From Burkholderiaceae bacterium (GTDB taxonomy: Bacteria > Pseudomonadota > Gammaproteobacteria > Burkholderiales > Burkholderiaceae), in the NCBI GenBank assembly GCA_023253905.1, contig JALREG010000297.1, positions 1 through 5,254 of the forward strand: 5,254 bases of DNA, written 5' to 3'. The position numbers and the translations under genes were made by a program. Positions 1 to 5,254 of the stretch are shown piece after piece; within the stretch, counting starts at the first letter, position 1, and each line of letters starts with the position of its first letter. Under the pieces are notes generated by a model that had not been told where the DNA came from, made no database searches, and saw nothing but the letters and a program-made list of their open reading frames with translations.

Positions 1-592
1 GGCCCTTCTCGCTCAGCGGCGTTCGCGGCCCTGTCACCGGCTCGGGAACGCCCATGCCCCGCCGCACGCCCCAGGAATGGTCGCGGCAGGACCACCAGCG
101 ATCAAAGCCGATACGTTCACCGCCCACCACCAGTTCGCCGCTCGCCACACCGATCTGATCAAAGCGACGATAGTCTTCCACCGTCCGCCCGTGGAGACGC
201 TCGTAGTGCGGGTGCTCCTCGCGGGCGGGTTCCACGCACTCCCAGACAATCCGGCCATGCGGCGAGTGATCGCCCGGTGCAATCTCGATCTCGAATGATT
301 TGAGCGGCTCGATTGGACGGATTCGGAGCGGGCCGCAAACCGTTTCGACGCTGCCGTTGAGCGATCGTGATACCCGCAGGTTGGTCTGCCTGTTGCCCAC
401 GACGGCCACCACCCCGCCATCCAGCACATTCATGTTGCGATAGGCGCCCATCGTGACCTGGAGCGCGACGCGGCCGTCGCCCGAGTAGATCGCAAACCAG
501 TAGCGGTCAAAGAAGCGCGGATCGCTGGTCCAGACATGGTCGAAGGTGGTGGGCAACTGATGCCAGAGGGTATCGTCAAGTGGAGTCAGCAT
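1..592 (-). CDS. DUF7064/DUF7065-like (lipocalin/CrtC-type) protein, C-terminus cut by window edge
   Basis: The reading frame opens at ATG 592 and stays open for 197 residues to the window edge, so the 3' part is missing. The N-terminus reads MLTPLDDTLWHQLPTTFDHV, followed by a segment with SDPRFFDRYWF (about residues 23-33). A stretch rich in beta-strand-like sequence follows, and the strongest motif is DRWWSCRDHSWGVR at about residues 164-177. From memory, this RDHSWG signature and the DRYWF start belong to conserved proteins now called DUF7064/DUF7065, related in fold to the lipocalin-like hydroxyneurosporene synthase/AttH group; no search could be run. The start is well placed: it lies 4 bases after the stop of the preceding gene and matches the family N-terminus as I recall it. 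No strong Shine-Dalgarno sequence is visible, so translation probably depends on coupling. There is no signal peptide or membrane segment. The function is unknown; a hydratase or ligand-binding role on a hydrophobic catabolic intermediate is only an inference from the fold and the neighbours. Confidence 0.8.
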   Translation of the reverse strand, partial: MLTPLDDTLWHQLPTTFDHVWTSDPRFFDRYWFAIYSGDGRVALQVTMGAYRNMNVLDGGVVAVVGNRQTNLRVSRSLNGSVETVCGPLRIRPIEPLKSFEIEIAPGDHSPHGRIVWECVEPAREEHPHYERLHGRTVEDYRRFDQIGVASGELVVGGERIGFDRWWSCRDHSWGVRRGMGVPEPVTGPRTPLSEKG

Positions 593-596
593 GGCA

Positions 597-1070
597 CTAC
601 GCGGTGATGGTGGGTGGGTTGGCAGCGGGCTGTGCAGCCACCGTGGGGACATAGCGCATCGGCACCCCGGCGGCTCGTTCGCTCAGGTGACGGCGAATCG
701 CCTGGTGGTGAGAGGGCTCGAGACTGGGTGAACAGACGGCTTCCGACAGGAGCGCGCGAAGCGCGGCGTTTCGCGCATCCAGGGCTTGGCTGTCGGCGGG
801 GTCGGGCTCAGGTTGTGCCAGCGCGTCGGCGATCTGCCGCGCGAGCTCGGGCGACAGGGCCGGCTTTAGCGTCGCGAGCAGTTCAGCGCTTGCCTGGTTG
901 TCGGCGCGAAGAAATTTGGCCACTGCCGGCAGCGCGCCGGTGAGCATTCGCAGATTGGCCACCAGATTATCGAGGATCGTACGCGCGAACGGGTCCCCCA
1001 CGCAGGGGGCGACCACCTGCTCAAGAATCCGGCAGGTACCCTGGAGCTGCTCGCCGATATCGGGCCTCAT
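597..1070 (-). CDS. Small helical protein next to APH-type kinase, possible LvaB/DUF6285-like partner
   Basis: This is a 157-residue, mostly alpha-helical, soluble protein with no signal peptide or membrane segment. Likely helices lie at about residues 5-22, 26-56, 59-69, 73-86, 96-113 and 121-134, and the tail from about 142 is Ala/Pro-rich and probably disordered. I recognise no catalytic motif. The start ATG at 1070 overlaps the kinase stop (ATGA), and a GGAG 8 bases upstream supports it. Small helical proteins (LvaB, DUF6285-type) commonly sit directly beside APH-fold kinases in acyl-CoA catabolic operons, and LvaB is reported to work with the kinase LvaA in levulinate use. The pattern at residues 14-43, a short helix ending in Val-Ala-Pro followed by a long helix with spaced Leu/Ile and Asn residues, resembles my memory of that family. 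It is longer than LvaB (roughly 110 residues). The partner role is inferred mainly from gene order. The coding frame is real, but the family assignment is tentative. Confidence 0.8.
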   Translation of the reverse strand: MRPDIGEQLQGTCRILEQVVAPCVGDPFARTILDNLVANLRMLTGALPAVAKFLRADNQASAELLATLKPALSPELARQIADALAQPEPDPADSQALDARNAALRALLSEAVCSPSLEPSHHQAIRRHLSERAAGVPMRYVPTVAAQPAANPPTITA

Positions 1071-2116
1071 GAGGCGCGCTCCATCATCTGGAACATGGGT
1101 CGGTAAAGCCAGGCGGGTGTCTGGAATACGCGGTCATACCGGCCGGCGACAAATTCAGCGATGGCGGTGAGCTGAATCACGGCAAGCTTCCAGTTCGAGA
1201 ACACATTCCACCAAGTGAGATGATCATCGTTGACCACCCTGCCCGTGATCGCTCGATAGGCAGTCACGATCTGTTCGCGCTCCCAGTGACCGGCGATCTG
1301 ATGCTCGCGACGTCGCACCGGATTGGTGATCCAGCCCAGATCTTCCAGCGGGTCACCCAGATGCGCGGTTTCCCAGTCGAGCTTCGCGGTGATGTGGCCT
1401 CCGTCGACCAGGGCGTTACCGGGCTTGAAATCGCCATGAACCAGAACTACGTCCTCGGCCTCGGGGGCGCGTGCTGACAGCCACGCATGGATATAGTCGA
1501 GCTCAGGGTGTGGCTCGAGCCGCACGCGCTGATAGGTGTCCGACCAGTGCGCGAGTTCAACCGACGAAGGCTTGCCCTGCGGTTCGCCCAGACTTGCGCC
1601 CAACCCGGTGGCTCGCCAGTTGAACGCGTGAATCCGCGCGAGTACGTCCAGAAACTGGCGGGCAAGCGCGAGTCGCGCCTCGAGGGGGGCTGTGCCGTTC
1701 AGCACCAGGTAGTCGCAATGGCCAGGCACACGGTCCATGACGATTGACGGGGCGCCAAGATAGTCTCCGTCGGGGTCAGCCCAATGCACGCGGGGTGCGG
1801 GCACATCGCTGTGCGCGAGGGCTGACAGCACTGCAAACTCGCGATCGCGTTCCGTCTCAAGGAGCGTGCCTGAGGCATCTCGCATCAGCATCAGTTCATG
1901 CGAGTGCGCGCCGCGCGCGTCGACCCATGAGGCATCGAGGCGCCAGTTTTCCCGAGATAACCCTCCTGCCGAGCGCATCAGACGCTCCAGGCGGATATCG
2001 TGCGCATGAGGCATTTTTGCTTTGATCAGGGCGGTGAGGCCACGGACCACCGCGAGGGCGAGCTGGTCAGTGCCAGCCGCTGCCGTCGTCGGCGCGCAAT
2101 CGGTGGTCGCGTTCAT
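1067..2116 (-). CDS. APH-fold phosphotransferase (ACAD10/11- and LvaA-like small-molecule kinase)
   Basis: This 349-residue kinase belongs to the phosphotransferase enzyme family (PF01636). Starting at Met 2116, the N-lobe has the segment GGLSRENWRL (about 51-60) in the nucleotide-loop region. Arg79 in LMLMRD sits where classical kinases carry the ATP-anchoring Lys, a common substitution in the ACAD10/11-like branch as I recall it. The C-lobe carries the catalytic motif VHGDFKPGN (226-234; Asp229 is the expected base) and the metal-binding DWE (247-249) followed by HLGDPLEDLGW. The frame is open to 2167, but an ATG there would place about 40 bases of the gene inside the dehydrogenase, and the extra residues (with CC and RGSKSH) look unlike the family. 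The ATG at 2116 has GGAG five bases upstream and lies 10 bases after the previous stop. Relatives phosphorylate hydroxyacyl-CoA thioesters (LvaA, ACAD10/11), so a hydroxyacyl-CoA substrate is plausible here beside a dehydrogenase. Antibiotic resistance is unlikely in this context. Confidence 0.9.
   Translation of the reverse strand: MNATTDCAPTTAAAGTDQLALAVVRGLTALIKAKMPHAHDIRLERLMRSAGGLSRENWRLDASWVDARGAHSHELMLMRDASGTLLETERDREFAVLSALAHSDVPAPRVHWADPDGDYLGAPSIVMDRVPGHCDYLVLNGTAPLEARLALARQFLDVLARIHAFNWRATGLGASLGEPQGKPSSVELAHWSDTYQRVRLEPHPELDYIHAWLSARAPEAEDVVLVHGDFKPGNALVDGGHITAKLDWETAHLGDPLEDLGWITNPVRRREHQIAGHWEREQIVTAYRAITGRVVNDDHLTWWNVFSNWKLAVIQLTAIAEFVAGRYDRVFQTPAWLYRPMFQMMERAS
1079..1082 (-). 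promoter_or_regulatory. Shine-Dalgarno site of the small helical protein gene
   Basis: The minus strand reads GGAG, eight bases before the ATG at 1070. The site is embedded in the last codons of the kinase (Met-Met-Glu-Arg-Ala-Ser-stop), so translation of the small protein is likely coupled to that of the kinase. This would fit the two acting as partners in similar amounts. Confidence 0.6.
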
Positions 2117-2121
2117 GGCAG

Positions 2122-2125
2122 CTCC
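2122..2125 (-). promoter_or_regulatory. Shine-Dalgarno site of the kinase gene
   Basis: On the minus strand the sequence reads GGAG followed by CTGCC and then ATG at 2116, a five-base spacing. It lies in the short gap after the dehydrogenase stop. It favours the ATG at 2116 over the upstream in-frame start at 2167, which would run into the dehydrogenase gene. Confidence 0.7.
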
Positions 2126-2126
2126 G

Positions 2127-3287
2127 TCAGGATGGCTTTTTGACCCGCGGCAACAGCGCGTTACCAATGATCTGTTTCATCACCTCGGCGCTACCGCCGC
2201 CGATCCGGCACATTCGCGCATCGGCATAAGCGCGCGCGATGGGGTATTCCCACATGTAGCCCCAGCCGCCAAAGAGCTGAAGACAGCGATCCATCACCCG
2301 CCCCTGCAGCTCGGTGGTGGTGAGCTTGGCCGCAGCCGCATCGGTCGCGTCGAGCGCGCCTCGCAGGTGAAGCTCGATCGCGCGGTCTACGAAGACACGC
2401 TGCGCGAGGACCTCGGCGTGGAGTTCAGCCAGCTGAAAGCGGGTGTTCTGAAAATCGGCGAGCGTCTGGCCAAACATTTCGCGGCCCACGGCGTAGTCTC
2501 GAGTCCACATGATGGCGGCCTCGCTGCTTGCCACGGCGCGGATCGCCTGAATCAGCCGCTCCTGTGCGAGCTGCGTCATCAGCATGGCAAAACCTTCACC
2601 CTCGCCGCCCAGCCGATGAGTGACCGGAACACGCAGGTCAGAAAAAAACAGCTCGGCGGTGTCCTGGGCCTTGCAGCCGATTTTTTCGAGCCGCCTGCCG
2701 CGGGTAAAGCCTGGTCGATTGGTTTCAACCAGGATCAGGCTCACCCCCTTGCCGCGGGCCTTTGGGTCGGTTTTACAGGCGAGAAGCAGCAGGTCAGCGC
2801 AGTGACCGTTGGTGATGAAAACCTTCTGGCCGTTGATCACGTATTGATCGCCATCGCGGATCGCCTGGGTGCGCATCGCCTGCACATCGCTACCACCAGA
2901 GGGCTCGCTCATCCCCAGTGCGCACACCACTTCGCCTGATGCCATCCGTGGGAGCCAGGTGCGTTTCTGTTCCTCGGTACCGAAGTCCACCAGATAGGGG
3001 GCAACGATGTCGGAATGCAGGTAGAACGTGGGACCTGTGGCTCCGGCGCGCGCGAATTCCTCGATCAGGATGGTGCTATGCAGAAAATCGCCTCCCATGC
3101 CGCCATAGTCGGTTGACACGTTGCAGCACAGAAGACCGGCCTGTGCTGCCTCGCGCCAAAGCTCGCGCGGCACTTCACCTTCCTTTTCCCATTGGGCATG
3201 GTGGGGCGTGACGTGCTCGGCGATGAAACGCTGAACGGTGGTTCGGAAGACCTCGTGATCGGCATCGAAAAGGGTACGTGGAATCAT
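2127..3287 (-). CDS. Acyl-CoA dehydrogenase, long-chain/isovaleryl catalytic type
   Basis: This 386-residue FAD-dependent enzyme is full length for the family and expected to be cytoplasmic. The N-terminal helical domain spans about 1-118. The middle beta domain carries the flavin/substrate signature ALGMSEPSGGSD (123-134) and FITNG (157-161). The C-terminal helical domain carries RDYAVGREMFG (263-273) and QLFGGWGY (337-344). The catalytic glutamate position of medium-chain enzymes is Gly here (RIGGGSAEVMK, 361-371), whereas Glu243 in LAQERL falls where long-chain and isovaleryl-CoA dehydrogenases keep their base. The enzyme is therefore probably active, with the base on the alternative helix. 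The expected reaction is alpha,beta-dehydrogenation of an acyl-CoA, with electrons going to electron-transfer flavoprotein. The start ATG overlaps the CoA-transferase stop by four bases (ATGA). The kinase follows 10 bases downstream, an arrangement that recalls the fused kinase-dehydrogenase proteins ACAD10/11. The acyl substrate cannot be read from the sequence. Confidence 0.95.
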   Translation of the reverse strand: MIPRTLFDADHEVFRTTVQRFIAEHVTPHHAQWEKEGEVPRELWREAAQAGLLCCNVSTDYGGMGGDFLHSTILIEEFARAGATGPTFYLHSDIVAPYLVDFGTEEQKRTWLPRMASGEVVCALGMSEPSGGSDVQAMRTQAIRDGDQYVINGQKVFITNGHCADLLLLACKTDPKARGKGVSLILVETNRPGFTRGRRLEKIGCKAQDTAELFFSDLRVPVTHRLGGEGEGFAMLMTQLAQERLIQAIRAVASSEAAIMWTRDYAVGREMFGQTLADFQNTRFQLAELHAEVLAQRVFVDRAIELHLRGALDATDAAAAKLTTTELQGRVMDRCLQLFGGWGYMWEYPIARAYADARMCRIGGGSAEVMKQIIGNALLPRVKKPS

Positions 3288-4504
3288 GATGCTCTGACAG
3301 GTTCGGCGGCGCAGATGCCGCCCGGTTCGGTAAAACTGGCGATGGTGGCGGCATCAAAGCCGCATTCGCGCAGGATCTCGGCGCTGTGTTCGCCCAGCGC
3401 GGGCGGCAGGCGGCGTACCGCTGGGGGGGAGGCGCTGAGCCGCAGCGGATTCATGGGTATGCGAAGGAGGCCCTCGGTGGGATGCTCCTCCACGCTCCAG
3501 AAACCGATGGCGTGCAGATGCGGATCGGCCACCAGATCCTCGAGACTGTTTACGACCGAAAACGGAATGTCCTCGGGGGTCAGCAGTGTCAGCCATTCAG
3601 CGTTGGTTTTCTGAGCCACCTGTCGTTCCACCTCATCCCACACCTCGCGAAAATTCCGCTGACGGGCGGCAAAGCTCACGAAGCGCGGATCGGACATCAC
3701 CTGGGGTGCGCCGGCAATTGCAAAGAACCGGTACCAGTGCGCGTCGGTGTAGGGCAGGAGTGCGAGATGTCCATCCCGCGTTCGATAGGGCCTGCGGACA
3801 GCCTTCGCAACCGGCTCGTAGCCCATGGGTGCGATGGGGGGCTCAAACGTGTGACCCCACTGGTGCTCCATCATGTTGAAGGCGGCAAGTGTTTCGAACA
3901 TGGACACATCCACCTGCTGACCCTCACCGGTGCGAAGCCGGTGCATGAGCGCAAGCACGATCGCATAGGCCGCGTGTACGCCACTGATCTTGTCGGCCAC
4001 GATGGTGGGGATGAAGCGGGGTTCGCCCGCCACCACGGCCTGCAGACGCGCGAGCCCCGAGGCAGCCTGGATGATGTCGTCATAAGCGGGGCGTCCGCCG
4101 TAGGGGCCGTGATCGGCGTAGCCCGTGACATGACAGTAAATCAGGCTGGGTTGAGCCTTTGCGAGGACCGTGTAATCCAATCCGAGCCGCTTTGCTGCGG
4201 GCGTTCGGAGCGAGTGCAGCAGCACATCGCTCTGCGCGACCAGGCGGTCAAGAATCTGCTGGCCTTCGGCGCGCTTGAGATCGACCACAATGCTTCGCTT
4301 GTTGCGGTTCGAGGTAAGAAAAAACGAACCCATCCGGGCAGAGCGGCGTGGGCCGATCGCGCGGGTAAGGTCCCCCTCGGGCGGCTCCAGCTTGATCACC
4401 TCGGCGCCCATGTCACCCAGGTATTGCCCGGCGAGCGGGCCGAAGATCATCGAGGCGATCTCCAGCACGCGAATGCCATCCAGCGGACGTTTGGTGGCGG
4501 CCAT
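3284..4504 (-). CDS. Family III CoA-transferase (CaiB/BaiF type)
   Basis: This 406-residue protein matches the usual length of the CaiB/BaiF (PF02515) family, whose members move CoA from one acyl-CoA to a free acid through an aspartyl-CoA anhydride. The N-terminal family signature is clear: LDGIRVLEIASMIFGPLAGQ (8-27), LGDMGAEVIKLEPPEGD (29-45) and NRNKRSIVVDLK (66-77). The expected catalytic Asp is Asp171 in IVADKISGVHAA, after the PAYDDIIQAASG segment (139-150). GEGQQVDVSMFE (193-204) is also typical. The usual E-N-F-R-P-G segment is replaced by HSLRTPA (97-103), a modest deviation in the CoA-binding region. The start ATG at 4504 lies 8 bases after the cyclase stop, with only a weak TAAGA as ribosome-binding site. 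In this operon it probably activates the substrate acid for the acyl-CoA dehydrogenase. Neither the donor nor the acceptor can be told from sequence. Racemase members of the same superfamily (AMACR-like) are an alternative but fit the neighbourhood less well. Confidence 0.93.
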   Translation of the reverse strand: MAATKRPLDGIRVLEIASMIFGPLAGQYLGDMGAEVIKLEPPEGDLTRAIGPRRSARMGSFFLTSNRNKRSIVVDLKRAEGQQILDRLVAQSDVLLHSLRTPAAKRLGLDYTVLAKAQPSLIYCHVTGYADHGPYGGRPAYDDIIQAASGLARLQAVVAGEPRFIPTIVADKISGVHAAYAIVLALMHRLRTGEGQQVDVSMFETLAAFNMMEHQWGHTFEPPIAPMGYEPVAKAVRRPYRTRDGHLALLPYTDAHWYRFFAIAGAPQVMSDPRFVSFAARQRNFREVWDEVERQVAQKTNAEWLTLLTPEDIPFSVVNSLEDLVADPHLHAIGFWSVEEHPTEGLLRIPMNPLRLSASPPAVRRLPPALGEHSAEILRECGFDAATIASFTEPGGICAAEPVRAS

Positions 4505-4512
4505 GATCGGTC

Positions 4513-5254
4513 TTAGAGAATCGCGACGGGCGACAGGGGAGAGCCCGTGGCGCCCACGATAGGCAGTGCGCTTGCCACGAACATGAAGGTATGACGACCG
4601 CTCTCCACCAGCGGATCGAGCATCAGACCTTCCAGAAGCGGAATCCCGTAGTCACGGATCAGACACTGATGCACCGGAAATACGGTGCCGTCGGCAAAGG
4701 GCAGGACTTCCACCGCGAAATTGTCGGCACCCACCAGCGCGACATCCTGCTCGACGAGCCACTGCGCCGCATCGAGGTCGATGCCGGGTTCGGTGTTGAA
4801 GGACGGATTCGCCACCGTTTTTTGCGCCTCCAGCCAGCCGGTTCGAAGCAGCACGGCATCGCCTGGTTCGAGATCAACGCTGATCGCACTCGCTGCATCG
4901 TCCAGGTCGGCCCGCGTGATGACCTCGCCATCGTGGAGCAGACGGCCCTTGAGGCGCACCAGATCGAGCAGCACGCCGCGGGTGACAACCGGCGGCATCT
5001 TGTCCACACCGAGACGCGTTGCGCCCGTGGTGCTGCGAAGGGTGCTCCCCAGGTAGCCGTTATAGAGGCGGTCGTCGTACCACGCGTGGCAGAGCGCATC
5101 AACATGCGTACCAATGTGAAGCGGCATGACCACAGTGTCTTCGGCAAACTGGAAGCCACCGGGCCTTTTCGCGCCAGCGGCATAGTCCCCCCCGTCGCGG
5201 CCCATGAAGTGCTGTAGCCCGCAGCGATGGGACGGCACAGGTGTCTTGGGCGAC
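4513..5254 (-). CDS. Cyclase-family metal-dependent hydrolase (kynurenine formamidase-like), N-terminus cut by window edge
   Basis: The C-terminal 246 residues are visible, ending at TAA (4513-4515), and the frame stays open to the right edge. A GTG at 5238 could be taken as a start, but the codons upstream (S-P-K-T-P) stay open, and the family usually carries roughly 50-80 more residues before this point, so the gene very likely starts outside the window. The metal-binding motif HIGTHVDALCH (positions 5086-5118) is the H-x-G-T-H-x-D-x-x-x-H signature of the cyclase family (PF04199), which includes kynurenine formamidase and isatin hydrolase. RDGGDYA just after the edge, VLLRTGWLE, GADNFAVE and FPVHQCLIRDYG with LLEG near the C-terminus also fit. 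The enzyme would use a divalent metal to open or close amide, lactone or similar bonds in the cytoplasm. Here it is the first visible gene of a CoA-thioester operon, so a role in ring opening or closure of the catabolic substrate is inferred; tryptophan degradation is not supported by the neighbours. Confidence 0.9.
   Translation of the reverse strand, partial: SPKTPVPSHRCGLQHFMGRDGGDYAAGAKRPGGFQFAEDTVVMPLHIGTHVDALCHAWYDDRLYNGYLGSTLRSTTGATRLGVDKMPPVVTRGVLLDLVRLKGRLLHDGEVITRADLDDAASAISVDLEPGDAVLLRTGWLEAQKTVANPSFNTEPGIDLDAAQWLVEQDVALVGADNFAVEVLPFADGTVFPVHQCLIRDYGIPLLEGLMLDPLVESGRHTFMFVASALPIVGATGSPLSPVAIL

Noticed and set aside
34..429. Minus-strand frame of 131 codons near the left end
   Set aside because: It overlaps, in another frame, the partial gene starting at 592 whose frame is open to the edge and carries the RDHSWG motif. 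The Arg/Ser/Trp-rich translation looks like an out-of-frame reading.
1067..2116. Aminoglycoside resistance gene
   Set aside because: The fold is shared with aminoglycoside kinases, but the coupling to an acyl-CoA dehydrogenase and the Arg in place of Lys fit the ACAD10/11-like catabolic branch better.
2117..2167. Longer kinase start at 2167
   Set aside because: It would overlap the dehydrogenase end by about 40 bases and add a non-family N-terminus. The ATG at 2116 has a well-spaced GGAG and fits the operon spacing.
2022..2939. Plus-strand open frame of 305 codons opposite the dehydrogenase and kinase start
   Set aside because: It spans the junction of two real minus-strand genes and has no family motif; long antisense frames are expected at this base composition.
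3386..4516. Plus-strand open frame of 376 codons opposite the CoA-transferase
   Set aside because: It mirrors a gene with clear family motifs. Its translation shows no recognisable domain and is rich in His, Gly and Arg, as expected for an antisense shadow in GC-rich DNA.
4591..5217. Plus-strand open frame of 208 codons opposite the cyclase gene
   Set aside because: It lies wholly inside a gene with a complete metal-binding signature on the other strand and shows no domain of its own.
5236..5238. GTG as the true start of the cyclase gene
   Set aside because: The frame remains open upstream to the window edge, and the family normally has tens of residues before the RDGGDYA segment, so this is more likely an internal valine codon.

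Overview
The window is GC-rich, fully coding DNA. All six genes lie on the minus strand and read from the right end to the left end, apparently as one operon. The genome type looks proteobacterial (high GC, tightly packed catabolic genes), but nothing here fixes the genus. I see no RNA gene, insertion sequence, CRISPR array, repeat, promoter or hairpin terminator. Both ends of the window cut through genes, so the operon continues in both directions.

Layout in transcription order: (1) a cyclase-family metal-dependent hydrolase lacking its N-terminus (4513-5254); (2) a complete family III (CaiB/BaiF-type) CoA-transferase (3284-4504); (3) a complete acyl-CoA dehydrogenase of the long-chain/isovaleryl catalytic type (2127-3287); (4) an aminoglycoside phosphotransferase (APH)-fold small-molecule kinase (1067-2116); (5) a small helical protein of 157 residues (597-1070); (6) the first 197 residues of a protein with an R-D-H-S-W-G motif, recalled from a DUF7064/DUF7065-like, lipocalin/CrtC-like family (1-592). 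The junctions are +8, -4, +10, -4 and +4 bases, so translation is probably coupled throughout.

Inferred joint function: the CoA-transferase would load an organic acid onto CoA, and the acyl-CoA dehydrogenase would oxidise or otherwise process the thioester. The kinase with its small neighbour could phosphorylate a hydroxyl group on the acyl chain so that it can leave as phosphate. This resembles the levulinate lvaABC system of Pseudomonas putida and the kinase-dehydrogenase fusions ACAD10/ACAD11. The cyclase-family hydrolase suggests a cyclic, lactone or amide intermediate. The substrate is unknown; a hydroxylated alicyclic, terpenoid, steroid-like or aromatic-derived acid would fit. The kinase / small protein / dehydrogenase trio joined to a CoA-transferase, a cyclase and a CrtC-like protein is the most interesting content of the window.
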